A DNA stretch of 64,000 nt from Halovenus aranensis. GTDB taxonomy: Archaea > Halobacteriota > Halobacteria > Halobacteriales > Haloarculaceae. The stretch covers positions 1 through 64,000 of the forward strand of contig NZ_FNFC01000010.1 in the NCBI RefSeq assembly GCF_900100385.1, given 5' to 3'. Below, piece after piece: positions 44,455 through 53,194 of this stretch (position 1 is the stretch's first letter; each line of letters opens with the position of its first letter). The position numbers and the translations under genes are program-made. Below the pieces are notes generated by a model that did no database searches, had not been told where the DNA came from, and saw only the letters and a list, made by a program, of their open reading frames with translations.

Positions 44455-46512
44455 TCACTCACTGCTCTCTGCTGTGTCTTCCTCATTACCCCCGGAGAGG
44501 CCAGCGTCTTCGTCGCGGTCGAGTGCCCGCTCTGTGTCGTGGTACTCGGAGTAGCCGTCGAACCACCGGACGATGCGTTCGATACGGTCGACGATGTGGC
44601 CGGGCTGGCCACTTCGCGAGAGTTCGTGTCCCTCACCCGGATATCTGACGAAACGAGTGTCGACGCCGTGTTTGCGGAGAATGCGATAGAACAGCTCTGC
44701 CGTGCAGGCTGGCGTCCGGTAGTCGTCGTCGCTGTGGAGGACCAGCGTCGGTGTCTCGACCTCGTGAGCGTGGCCGGTCGGCGACCGCTCCCAGAGGAAC
44801 TCAGGCTCCTCCCACGGCGTCGTGTCGAAATCGCCCTCGACGAGCGAGTAGGCACCGTCTGTCGAGCCATAGAAGCTCGTCAAGTCATAGACGCCGCGCT
44901 GTGAGACCGCCGCCTCGAATCGGTCGGTGTGGCCGACCATCCAGGCGGTCATGTAGCCGCCGAAGCTGCCGCCAGTGAGGAACAGTTGGTCGTCATCGAC
45001 GTACTCGCGGTCTGTCGCCGCCTCGATGCCCGCGGTCACGTCGCTCATCGTCACCGAGCCCCAGTCGCGCTCGATTGCTGTCATGAACTCCTCGCCGTAG
45101 CCCGCCGACCCCCGGGGGTTCGACCAGAAGACCACATACCCCCGCGCGGCGAGCGTCTGGAACTCGTGGAACATCGTCCCGCTCGTGGTCCACATCGCGT
45201 GTGGCCCGCCGTGGACCTCGACAGCGAGGGGGTAAGTCTCGTCGGGGTCGAAATCCGGGGGCGTGAGCAGCCACCCCTGCAGGTCGGTCCCGTCGTTCGT
45301 GTACGAGAGTTCCTCAGGTCGCGAGACTGCCCGGTCGTCGAGCAGGTCGGCGTTGATACGCGTGAGGCGGTGTTCCTCGGCCCCGCCGAGCGTCGAGACG
45401 AAGAGGTCGCCGGGGTGGTCCCACTCGCTACGGACGACGGCTACGAGGTCCTCGCCAATGTGGGCAGCGTCGAGGCTGCTCCAGTCTTCTCGCAACACGC
45501 GCTCCGGGTCAGTGTCCTCGTAGTCGACACGCCACAGTGACACGGCTCCCTCGTCGGGCGTCGTGAAAAAGAGGCGCTGTTCGTCGGGTCCCCACTGGGG
45601 CGCGGCGGCGTACCCCAGTGTCCGGTCGAGGTCGGCTGTCGGTCGGAACACGTCGCCCGTCTCGGCGTCGAGGACGTTCAACTCGACCTGGCGAAGCGTC
45701 GACTGGTCTTCCTCGTTGTAGAGGAAGGCGACGCGTCCGTCACTGGTGGCCGCCAGCCCCTGACTCCAGCCGGTCGTCGTGTGGACCGTCTCGCTCGTCT
45801 CCGTCTCGAGGTCGTGCTCGATAATCTCGTAGGTCTCGGAGTCGTCGGGGTCGTCGCCGATGCTTTTGGTGTAGTACAGTGTTCCCTCTTCGCCCCAGGA
45901 CGGGCTCGCGTAGTCGGCATCGCCGTCGGTGAGCCGCTGTATCGAATCGTCCTCGCCGGGGCGGTCGCCACCAAGGTCGACCGTGTAGACGTGGCTTCGT
46001 TTCCCGTCGAAGTACCGCTCCATCGAACGGTAGACCGTCCGGTCGATGACACGGGGGTCTGGGTCGTCGGGCTCGAACTCCTCGGGGACCTCGATGTCGC
46101 GCCCGGTGTCGCGGTCGTCCTCGTCCACGCTCTGGACGAGCGCAATCGTCGAGCCGTCGGGCGACCATTCGATTTCGCTGACACCGCCGACGACGTTCGT
46201 GACCTGCCGGGCCTCGCCGCCCGCTGTTGGCAGGACCCACAGCTGTGGGCGGTCGTCGCTCGCGCCGCGCGTCGAGACGAAAGCGAGCCGGTCGCCGCTC
46301 GGACTCCAGCGCGGCTGGCTGTCGACGCCCTCCTCGACGGTAAACCGTCGGAGGTCGTCGCCCCCAGTCGAGACGACGTAGATGGTAGCAGCGTAGGACG
46401 CCTCGTCCTCGGGCACCTTACGGACGAAGGCAACCGACTCGCCGTCAGGCGACACTCGTGGCTCCTCTATCTGCACGATGTCGTGGAAATCGACCGCCTC
46501 GATTCGCTCCAT
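44455..46512 (-). CDS. S9 prolyl oligopeptidase-family peptidase
   Basis: A 685-residue serine peptidase of the S9C (acylaminoacyl-peptidase) type. The N-terminal half is a propeller with PD40-like repeats (SPDGESVAFVRK; SPSGDRLAFVSTR; SPDGSTIALVQS). The C-terminal alpha/beta-hydrolase has GGSFGGY with the nucleophile Ser, Asp in HSDDDYRTP and His in GEGHELS. No signal peptide, so it is cytoplasmic and probably recycles peptides. I chose the ATG at 46512 because the upstream in-frame extension has no homology-like features. Confidence 0.92.
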   Translation of the reverse strand: MERIEAVDFHDIVQIEEPRVSPDGESVAFVRKVPEDEASYAATIYVVSTGGDDLRRFTVEEGVDSQPRWSPSGDRLAFVSTRGASDDRPQLWVLPTAGGEARQVTNVVGGVSEIEWSPDGSTIALVQSVDEDDRDTGRDIEVPEEFEPDDPDPRVIDRTVYRSMERYFDGKRSHVYTVDLGGDRPGEDDSIQRLTDGDADYASPSWGEEGTLYYTKSIGDDPDDSETYEIIEHDLETETSETVHTTTGWSQGLAATSDGRVAFLYNEEDQSTLRQVELNVLDAETGDVFRPTADLDRTLGYAAAPQWGPDEQRLFFTTPDEGAVSLWRVDYEDTDPERVLREDWSSLDAAHIGEDLVAVVRSEWDHPGDLFVSTLGGAEEHRLTRINADLLDDRAVSRPEELSYTNDGTDLQGWLLTPPDFDPDETYPLAVEVHGGPHAMWTTSGTMFHEFQTLAARGYVVFWSNPRGSAGYGEEFMTAIERDWGSVTMSDVTAGIEAATDREYVDDDQLFLTGGSFGGYMTAWMVGHTDRFEAAVSQRGVYDLTSFYGSTDGAYSLVEGDFDTTPWEEPEFLWERSPTGHAHEVETPTLVLHSDDDYRTPACTAELFYRILRKHGVDTRFVRYPGEGHELSRSGQPGHIVDRIERIVRWFDGYSEYHDTERALDRDEDAGLSGGNEEDTAESSE

Positions 46513-46648
46513 GCTCTCGGTGTGTTCTCCTGTTCCAAAGGGGGTTTCGGTTACGGAGCTGTCGCTCGTCTCACAGCTTCTACCGGCGAATTTCCGCGCC
46601 AGCAACGAGCCCTGGCGTACTTGTATCTGTAGCCGAAACTATCACCAA

Positions 46649-47137
46649 ATGGCATCACCTCGCGCATCGCTCAGCCGTCGACGCCTTCTCGGGGCCGGGG
46701 CAGGGGTGGTCACCGGGACGCTGGCCGGCTGTACGCGGCTCAGCGAGTTCGTCGCAGACTACGTCGTCGGCGAACTCAACCTATTTAATCTCTCGAAGGA
46801 CCGCCTTACCGGGCCGGTCACGCTCGTCGACCCCGATGGTGAGACGGTGCTCGACGAAGACGTGAACCTCGCGCCCGAATCGGGTGACAAAGACGGCGAG
46901 CCGTCAATCCTCTACGAGGACGTGCTGACGACTGCCGGTCGCTACGAGCTGACACTCGAACTCGATGCGGCCGGGCCGAGCGACCGCGCGGCAGTTACCG
47001 CTGCCAAGCGCCTCCAGATTACCGACCCCGACCCCGAGAAGATTGTCGTCTTCTTCAGCGAGCGCTGGACTGAGGAGTTTCTCACGATTCAGGCAATCGA
47101 GGACTTCGCCGAACTCGAAGACGACTTCGAGGACTAG
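46649..47137 (+). CDS. Tat lipoprotein, hypothetical
   Basis: A 162-residue exported protein. RRR at about 10-12 (SRRRLLGAG) and lipobox LAGC at 25-28 are a Tat lipoprotein signal. The mature part is acidic with beta-strand patterns (GPVTLVDPDGETVLDEDV; RYELTLELDA), like a small immunoglobulin-type domain. The stop overlaps the convergent gene's stop by four bases. No family recognised. Confidence 0.8.
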   Translation: MASPRASLSRRRLLGAGAGVVTGTLAGCTRLSEFVADYVVGELNLFNLSKDRLTGPVTLVDPDGETVLDEDVNLAPESGDKDGEPSILYEDVLTTAGRYELTLELDAAGPSDRAAVTAAKRLQITDPDPEKIVVFFSERWTEEFLTIQAIEDFAELEDDFED

Positions 47138-47595
47138 CGCTCCTCGAACCGGCGAATCCCCCGGTCGCCGTCCTCGAACAGCCAGAAAAAGACCGGCACG
47201 TAACAGAGCCAGGCGAGGACGTAGCCGAGTCCAATCAAGATGCTCCGGGTATCGCCGGCCGCAGCGGCTCCGTCGATAAGCCCGGCGAGTAACGCGATGC
47301 CAGCCAGCACTGCGACCGGCGGGTCATCGAGCCAGTCGTAGACGACGCCGATGAGCGAGCCGACGATATAACAGAGCGCGTACCGCCCGAGGGCCGCACC
47401 GCCAACGTACAGATAGAAGTACACCGTTACCGAGGGGCCGGGGTCGATGCCGGTCAACTCGATGAGTGAGACGAGTCGGCCCACGAACGACTCCTGGACC
47501 CTGAACAGACTGATAACGACGAGAAGCGCCGTCAACAGACCGACGACGCGGCCGGCTTTTACCCCCGCGTGAGCGGGGTCGTGCTGCTCGACCAT
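47134..47595 (-). CDS. Membrane protein, four segments
   Basis: A 153-residue protein with about four hydrophobic segments (VGLLTALLVVISLF; VTVYFYLYVGGAALGRYALCYIVGSLIGVV; VAVLAGIALLAGLIDGAAAAG; ILIGLGYVLAWLCYVPVFFWLF) and a charged C terminus (GIRRFEER). It lies 15 nt upstream-to-downstream from the YbjQ gene on the same strand, so the two are probably co-transcribed. Function unknown. Confidence 0.72.
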   Translation of the reverse strand: MVEQHDPAHAGVKAGRVVGLLTALLVVISLFRVQESFVGRLVSLIELTGIDPGPSVTVYFYLYVGGAALGRYALCYIVGSLIGVVYDWLDDPPVAVLAGIALLAGLIDGAAAAGDTRSILIGLGYVLAWLCYVPVFFWLFEDGDRGIRRFEER

Positions 47596-47609
47596 CTGGT
47601 ATGGCCGGA

Positions 47610-47924
47610 TTATTTCAGTCTGACCGCGGTGCCGTAGGCGAGTACTTCCGAGCCGCCCTGTGAGATTTCGGAGCTTTCGAGCCGGACGTTGACGACTGCG
47701 TCGGCACCCATCGACTCTGCGTCGGTGACCATCCGGTCGAGTGCCTCCTCGCGGGCTTTGGTCAACAGCTCGGAGTAGGCTTTGAGTTCACCACCCGTGA
47801 GGTTCCGGATACTCTGCGTGATATCACGCCCCACGTTGCGGGCCTCGACCGTGTTGCCCCGCGCGATACCAAGCGTCTCTGCAACCTCTTCGCCTGGAAT
47901 ACTGTCGGTGTTTACGACCTGCAT
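47610..47924 (-). CDS. YbjQ/UPF0145 family protein
   Basis: A 104-residue protein of the YbjQ family. The pattern VVNTDSIPG at the start, GNTVEARNVGRDI, and ADAVVNVRLESS near the end are diagnostic. Members form pentamers and are sometimes called heavy-metal-binding, without firm proof. It lies directly upstream of a membrane-protein gene. Confidence 0.88.
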   Translation of the reverse strand: MQVVNTDSIPGEEVAETLGIARGNTVEARNVGRDITQSIRNLTGGELKAYSELLTKAREEALDRMVTDAESMGADAVVNVRLESSEISQGGSEVLAYGTAVRLK

Positions 47925-48019
47925 ATCACGTCGTAGGACGTAGTGTCGTACAAAAGTGTTGCCTGTGTTTCACACCGAGCAACGATTGACCTTTGTGCCA
48001 GGACTCAATACGGTCGAAC

Positions 48020-48784
48020 GTGCAAGTCGTCGGCTACGAGACGGCTCCGGTCGGAAACACGGACGCGGCCGCGTTGCTGCTTGCGAGCGACGGCACTGTC
48101 TCCCGGGAGCCGTTGACGCCCGGGACCGACCTCACTTACCGACTCGGCGAGCGCCACTGCGCCGGCACTATCGAGGACGGCCGTCACACCGGCTGTTCGG
48201 CTATGTCGGCTCCGTACTGCGACCGTCACACCTCGCGATGGGCGTGTGCGCGGTGTACCGGCGACTGCGAAATGCCACTCGAGACCTGCCACGAGAAACA
48301 CGCACTCTATCTCGCGGCGTTTGCGCCCGCGACGTTCAAGGTCGGTGTCACTCGGTCGTGGCGTCTGGAGACCCGCCTGCGCGAACAGGGCGCAGACCGG
48401 GCCGCCCACCTCCGGACGCTCTCGAACGGCAGGGTCGCTAGACAGATAGAGGCCGATATTGCCACCGACGTTGGCGACCGAGTGCGCGTACCGACGAAGA
48501 TTGCGGGCCTCCACGAAGTCGTCGACGACGACGCCTGGGAGGAGTTGCTGGCCAAGTTCGACCCCCAAGAGACCTTTACGTTCGAGTACGGCCTCGACCT
48601 GACCGAGCGGCCGGTCGCCGAGACGATTGCAAGCGGGACCGTCCGCGGGGCACAGGGCCGGGTGCTCATCGTAGAATACAGCGGAAGCACCTACGCGGTC
48701 GACCTCCGGGACCTAGTCGGGTACGAACTCACGGAAGGAGAGCCAGACCGTTCCCTCCAGTCGAGTTTCGCGGCCTTCCAGTGA
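48020..48784 (+). CDS. DUF2797 domain protein
   Basis: A 254-residue protein beginning at GTG 48020; an alternative in-frame start lies nine codons upstream. It has a Cys-rich centre (HCAGT, GCSAMSAPYCDRHTSRWACARCTGDC) that can form zinc sites, followed by FKVGVTRSWRLETRLREQGADRA, which looks like a GIY-YIG-type core (the KVGVT and R residues). DUF2797 is thought to be a GIY-YIG-like family of unknown function. It stands alone. Confidence 0.82.
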   Translation: MQVVGYETAPVGNTDAAALLLASDGTVSREPLTPGTDLTYRLGERHCAGTIEDGRHTGCSAMSAPYCDRHTSRWACARCTGDCEMPLETCHEKHALYLAAFAPATFKVGVTRSWRLETRLREQGADRAAHLRTLSNGRVARQIEADIATDVGDRVRVPTKIAGLHEVVDDDAWEELLAKFDPQETFTFEYGLDLTERPVAETIASGTVRGAQGRVLIVEYSGSTYAVDLRDLVGYELTEGEPDRSLQSSFAAFQ

Positions 48785-48864
48785 CCGTCGTTTCAGCCGC
48801 CTGACCAGAATCTGTCGAAACAAGAGAGGCTAAGTGTGTCGGGAAAAAGCACACCACAACCCCG

Positions 48865-50106
48865 ATGAGTCTGACCGCCAACGACAGAGCGATCGCAGGG
48901 TTCACGATGACCGGCCACGCGCTCGTCCACTGGTTCGAGACCTCGATTCCAATCTTTCTGGTCGTCTGGCTCGCCGAGTTCGACGTTGCCGTCGGTCTGT
49001 TCGGAGTGATTGTCGCGCTCGGGTACGCGCCGTTTGGCCTCGGTGCGCTCCCCGGCGGCGTCCTCGCCGACCGGTACGGCACGAAGCGACTCATCGTCCT
49101 CTGTCTGGCGGGAATGAGCGTCGCATTCCTGTTGTTGTCGCTTGCGAACTCCATCTACGCCATCGGCGGCGGACTCGTCCTCTGGGGGGTCGCCGCCAGC
49201 GTGTATCATCCCGCCGGCCTCTCGCTCATCTCGACGGGCGTCAGCGATCGCGGGACGGTCTTTGCCTACCACGGTATCGCCGGCAACATCGGCATCGCGC
49301 TTGGACCGTTTGTCGCTGCGACGCTACTCATCTTCTACGACTGGGAACTCGTCGCCACAGGCCTGGCGGTGCCGGGGCTGCTCGCAGCCGCCTACGGCCT
49401 CTCTGCAGATTTCGACCCCGTCGCGGCCGCCGACGAACTCGACGAAGAGACCGAGGAGACACCCTCCTCGCTGACGGACATCCTCGCCAACTCGCGGGCG
49501 CTGTTTGCGAGTGCCTTCGCCGTCGTCTTTCTCATCGTCTCCTTCGAGGGGCTGTTCTACCGCGGGATGTTGACCTACCTGCCGGAAATTCTGCAGGACC
49601 TGCCCGCGCTCGTCAACTTCGACCCCGGACCCGGACTGGAGGGTATCGAGCCCGGCGACTACATCTACGTCGGCCTGCTCGTCGTCGGCATGGGCGGGCA
49701 GTACGTCGGCGGGAAAGCCACCGACCGGGTGAGTCCAGAGCGCGGTATCGTCGGCATCTTCGGGGTACTTGCTGCGCTTGCGCTGTTGTTCGTGCCAGTC
49801 TCCGAGCTCGGTCTCGGACCGCTTGTGGTGTTGTGTTGTATTCTCGGCTTTTTCCTGTTTGCCATCCAGCCGTTCTATCAGGAGGCCGTCGCAGTCTACA
49901 CCCCACCTGAGGGTCGGGGACTCTCGTATGGGTACACCTATCTCGGCGAGTTCGGCTTCGGCTCTGCGTCGATTGCAGTCGGCGGGTTCCTGCTCGGCTC
50001 CTTCGAGCTTGCGGTCTTCTTTACCGCGCTGTCTGCGTTTGCGCTGGTCGGTGCCGGGCTGGGGGCGTTTCTCTGGGTCCGGTATCAGGGAACTCCCTCG
50101 GAGTAA
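48865..50106 (+). CDS. MFS transporter
   Basis: A 413-residue major facilitator with 12 predicted transmembrane segments. The loop 2-3 motif appears as GVLADRYGTKRL, and the second-half equivalent as GGKATDRVSPERG. An extra loop after segment 6 is acidic (ADELDEETEET). The substrate is unknown; no regulator or enzyme is adjacent to hint at one. A TATA-like GCTAAG lies near 48829. Confidence 0.9.
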   Translation: MSLTANDRAIAGFTMTGHALVHWFETSIPIFLVVWLAEFDVAVGLFGVIVALGYAPFGLGALPGGVLADRYGTKRLIVLCLAGMSVAFLLLSLANSIYAIGGGLVLWGVAASVYHPAGLSLISTGVSDRGTVFAYHGIAGNIGIALGPFVAATLLIFYDWELVATGLAVPGLLAAAYGLSADFDPVAAADELDEETEETPSSLTDILANSRALFASAFAVVFLIVSFEGLFYRGMLTYLPEILQDLPALVNFDPGPGLEGIEPGDYIYVGLLVVGMGGQYVGGKATDRVSPERGIVGIFGVLAALALLFVPVSELGLGPLVVLCCILGFFLFAIQPFYQEAVAVYTPPEGRGLSYGYTYLGEFGFGSASIAVGGFLLGSFELAVFFTALSAFALVGAGLGAFLWVRYQGTPSE

Positions 50107-50159
50107 CTGTCTGCATCGCGCGCCAGAACTGCTTTCAGTAGTGTGGCCGAACTACGAGC

Positions 50160-50399
50160 ATGGTCAGCGTCGCCATCTCTTTTTCCGGCCCGTTCGCGCT
50201 CGTACTCGCGGCACTTGGTGCGGTCTGGATATATCAGGACGCCACAAAACGAGAGATGGAGACCGCAGACATGTGGGCCGTCGGATTCTTCGTCGGCTTC
50301 TTCGTTCCGCCACTAATCGGTGCCGTCGCCGTCCTCGTCTACTACATGCAGAAACGGGAGCCGAGATATCCGAACCCACAAAGTGTCCCCGGTCAGTGA
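50160..50399 (+). CDS. Small two-pass membrane protein
   Basis: A 79-residue protein with two transmembrane segments (FALVLAALGAVWIYQD and WAVGFFVGFFVPPLIGAVAVLVYY), a charged loop with DATKREMETADM and a proline-rich end. It follows the MFS gene by 53 nt and converges on the acyl-CoA dehydrogenase gene. Similar phospholipase-D-nuclease-like small membrane proteins exist, but I would not assign a function. Confidence 0.72.
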   Translation: MVSVAISFSGPFALVLAALGAVWIYQDATKREMETADMWAVGFFVGFFVPPLIGAVAVLVYYMQKREPRYPNPQSVPGQ

Positions 50400-50406
50400 G
50401 CCGTGA

Positions 50407-51531
50407 TTACTCGCCCAGGTGTCGGGCGATGATGTCTTTCTGAATTTCGGAGGTCCCCTCGTAGATGGTCGTAATCTTGGCGTCGCGGTAGTACCGTTCG
50501 ACGTCGAAGTCCTTGGTGAAGCCGTAGCCGCCGTGAATCTGGACGGCCTCGTCGGCCACGTCGACGGCGGTCTCGCTGGCAAAGTACTTCGCCATCGAGG
50601 CAGCCTGTGGCGCGACCGCTCCCTCGTTCTGTCTGGCGGCGTCCCGCGTGAGCAGACGGGCGGCCTGGACGTTCGTCTGCATGTCGGCGAGCTTGTGGGC
50701 GATTGCCTGGTGTTCGCCAATCTGCTTGCCGAACTGCTCGCGCTCGTGGGCGTACTCGATTGAGTCGTCAAGTGCCGCCTGTGCGAGGCCGACGGCCTGG
50801 CTGGCGATGGCGATGCGACCGCCGGTGAGAATCGAGAACGCGGCTTTTAGCCCGCGTCCGACCTCGGTCAGCCGGTACTCCGCAGGGATGTGGGCGTCCT
50901 CGAAGATGAGCGTCGTCGTATCGCTCGCTCGAAGCCCCAGCTTGTCCTCCTTTTTGCCCACCTCGACGCCCTCGGTATCCATCGGCACGAGGAACTGAGT
51001 GACCGTATCCGGGTCGTCCCGGTCGGTCTTCGCAAAGAGGATGACGACACCGGCGCGGGTGCCGTTTGTTATCCACTGCTTTTTGCCGTCGATGACGTAC
51101 TCGTCGCCCTCTCGTCGGGCCTCCGTCGTCATCGCGGCGGGGTTCGAGCCCGCGTGGGGCTCAGAGAGCGCGAACGCACCGACGGGACGGCCCTCGTTCA
51201 TCTCCGGCAGCCACTCCGCTTTGTGTTCCTCGGAGCCAAACTCCGCGATACAGGACGTTGCGAGACAGTGGACCGAGAGCGCGGTCGCAAGCGAGAGGTG
51301 CCCGCGGGCGAGTTCCTCGTTGATGATGCTGTAGGTGACTTCGTCGGCGTCGAATCCGCCGTACTCCTCGGGGACGGTTAGGCCGGCGAATCCGAGTTCC
51401 GCGAGTTCGTCCCAGACGCCCTCCGGGAACGTCTGTGTCTCGTCGGCTTCGTCGACCACGTCGGCGACCTCCGCCTCGACGAAGTCACGAATCGTCTCCT
51501 GAATCATCTCCTGTTCGGCGGTCAGTTCCAT
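50407..51531 (-). CDS. Acyl-CoA dehydrogenase
   Basis: A 374-residue flavoenzyme catalysing the first oxidation of acyl-CoA. ALSEPHAGSNPAAMTT and KQWITNGTRAGV are the FAD-binding segments, and the C-terminal QIHGGYGFTKDFDVERYYRDAKITTIYEGTSEIQ block contains the usual catalytic Glu (YEGTSE). Length is normal. Chain specificity cannot be told. Thiolase and methylmalonyl-CoA mutase elsewhere in the window fit a shared beta-oxidation or branched-chain pathway. Electrons should go to an ETF encoded elsewhere. Confidence 0.94.
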   Translation of the reverse strand: MELTAEQEMIQETIRDFVEAEVADVVDEADETQTFPEGVWDELAELGFAGLTVPEEYGGFDADEVTYSIINEELARGHLSLATALSVHCLATSCIAEFGSEEHKAEWLPEMNEGRPVGAFALSEPHAGSNPAAMTTEARREGDEYVIDGKKQWITNGTRAGVVILFAKTDRDDPDTVTQFLVPMDTEGVEVGKKEDKLGLRASDTTTLIFEDAHIPAEYRLTEVGRGLKAAFSILTGGRIAIASQAVGLAQAALDDSIEYAHEREQFGKQIGEHQAIAHKLADMQTNVQAARLLTRDAARQNEGAVAPQAASMAKYFASETAVDVADEAVQIHGGYGFTKDFDVERYYRDAKITTIYEGTSEIQKDIIARHLGE

Positions 51532-51591
51532 ACGAGACAGTAGGACGCCTGTGTAGTAAACGCTGTCAATTGTCGAGCGGACAGTGACCGG

Positions 51592-51915
51592 TCAGTCCTC
51601 GGCGAGTCCGAACACGTCCTGAAGTTCGGCCTCTATTTCGTCGAGATAGCGGTCGAGCGTGGCGTCGAGTTTCTCCTCGTCGACGACGACGCCCTGCAGT
51701 CGGTCGGCGGGGTTCTCTGGCAACTCGATACGGAACTGGCCGTTGCCCTCGTAGAACGGTTCGCTCTCGGCGAGAATCCCCTGGTCGATGGCGTGAATCA
51801 GCTCCGAGTCGTAGGCGTCGTTCATCGTCTCGAAGGCCTGTTTGTAGGCGCGCTGGAGTTCTGTGAAGTAGTTGGCGTACTTATCCTCGAATTTCTCGGG
51901 GTCGAAGTCGGTCAT
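51592..51915 (-). CDS. DUF5783-like small acidic protein
   Basis: A 107-residue acidic, helix-rich protein from the ATG at 51915 (MTDFDPEKFEDKYANYF). It has two long amphipathic helices and a short beta part (GQFRIELPENP). I believe the haloarchaeal family name DUF5783 applies. No cofactor or metal motifs are visible. It lies 60 nt before the acyl-CoA dehydrogenase start on the same strand. Confidence 0.78.
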   Translation of the reverse strand: MTDFDPEKFEDKYANYFTELQRAYKQAFETMNDAYDSELIHAIDQGILAESEPFYEGNGQFRIELPENPADRLQGVVVDEEKLDATLDRYLDEIEAELQDVFGLAED

Positions 51916-52174
51916 CGGGTGACGATAGCGGACCGACACCCAAATTCTTGCCGTTTGGACGAACGTATCACGTGACGATTCGACGGCTGTCTTGATACAG
52001 CGATCGAATCCGGGCGTGAATCGCGTAACCTCCGGTAAGAAACCGCCACGTTACGACTGGTCCTGCGTCTCCAACGTGTCGAGTCCTGCTTCTAACACCG
52101 CTGTCTAGGCTTCCGAGAACGCGACTAGGTTCGGAACAGAACCCTTGATCGGGCAGTCCGAGACTCGGAGTGTG

Positions 52175-52678
52175 TCACTCCTGGGTAACGGAACACTTTC
52201 CGGCGTAGCCGTCGTTGTCACAGCCTTCTCGAAGGGAAATGGAGAGGCGCTTCCCGTCGAGGAAATCCGAGGTGACATCGTAGTTTTCGTATTCGGCCTC
52301 TGCAACCACACACTCAACTCCTCTTTCTGCCGCGAACGCACTGACTGATTTCTCGGTCTCTTCCTCTCCGTCCCGACGGACACGAACAGAGTAATCACCG
52401 GACGTTCCTTTCCACGTGCACTCAGCGACGGCACCATCCATTGCCACGCCGGGGTCGGAGTATTCCGCTGCATCGACATCGTGTGACGATTCGTGAACGA
52501 CGTTTCCATCTCTCTCGACAATAAGCGTGAAAGTATGGCTGGATTTTGGATCGGCATTGTGGACACCGAACCAGCCGAGCTGGACCATCTGGCGGTTGGA
52601 ATCGCGTATCGATGCGAGACAACCAGCGCTACCTACGGTCATTCCAACAGTGGCGGAGAGGAGGGCACGACGACGCAT
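52175..52678 (-). CDS. Tat lipoprotein in a lower-G+C patch
   Basis: A 167-residue exported protein. RRR at 2-4 and a SAGC lipobox at about 17-20 form a Tat lipoprotein signal. The mature part looks like a beta-sandwich (HTFTLIVERDGNVVHESSH; GDYSVRVRRDG) similar to cupredoxin-like or Ig-like haloarchaeal lipoproteins, with several Cys (GVECVVAE, EGCDNDGYAGKC) that may form disulphides. Codon choice is clearly less G+C-rich than in the neighbouring genes, suggesting recent acquisition. Confidence 0.78.
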   Translation of the reverse strand: MRRRALLSATVGMTVGSAGCLASIRDSNRQMVQLGWFGVHNADPKSSHTFTLIVERDGNVVHESSHDVDAAEYSDPGVAMDGAVAECTWKGTSGDYSVRVRRDGEEETEKSVSAFAAERGVECVVAEAEYENYDVTSDFLDGKRLSISLREGCDNDGYAGKCSVTQE

Positions 52679-52919
52679 AACGACCACTGCTCATCCAACG
52701 GTCATATCCCTTTCGTTCAAGTGCCGTCTCCGAACGGCTCGTTCGTGTGGCTAGGCAACTCGACTAGCGTCGTTGAGCGTACCGGTCAGCGAATATTTTC
52801 TTTGGGTTGAGGACGTTGTTTGTGACAGCTAGCAGTAATACCGAGTACCGTCGTGTTACCTACATGAGTTGGGCCGACCGGAAAGCGTGTCAACCGCTTC
52901 CCATCACTGCGGTGGCCGG

Positions 52920-53144
52920 CTACGAGTTCTGTTTCTGCGGGAGATAGATGGTGATGTAGCTGAGGAAAAACACACCGAAGACGCCGCCGACGATGAGGTA
53001 ATATACCGGGTCGAGCTCCGTCACTGCGCCGACGAGGGCCTCGATAGTCGTGACACGGCCAGACCTGCTGGCCAGCGACTCGCGAGCGAGCGCGAGGCCG
53101 ACCAACACGACGAGGGCGATATCGAAGCCGTCACGCTCGTTCAT
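52920..53144 (-). CDS. Small membrane protein
   Basis: A 74-residue protein with one segment near the start (IALVVLVGLALA) and a strong one near the end (YYLIVGGVFGVFFLSYITIYL). No family recognised. It lies 24 nt before the upstream lower-G+C patch ends and 50 nt from the mutase gene's 3' end. About 240 nt between this gene and the lipoprotein at 52678 show nothing. Confidence 0.6.
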   Translation of the reverse strand: MNERDGFDIALVVLVGLALARESLASRSGRVTTIEALVGAVTELDPVYYLIVGGVFGVFFLSYITIYLPQKQNS

Positions 53145-53194
53145 CAGTCAGAGGCTGTCACCGACGGGCATTAGGCTTGCCGCATCGGGCCGAA

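Noticed and set aside
52105-52566. A 153-residue minus-strand protein
   Set aside because: It is a frame shadow of the lipoprotein; the real gene has a Tat signal and lipobox.
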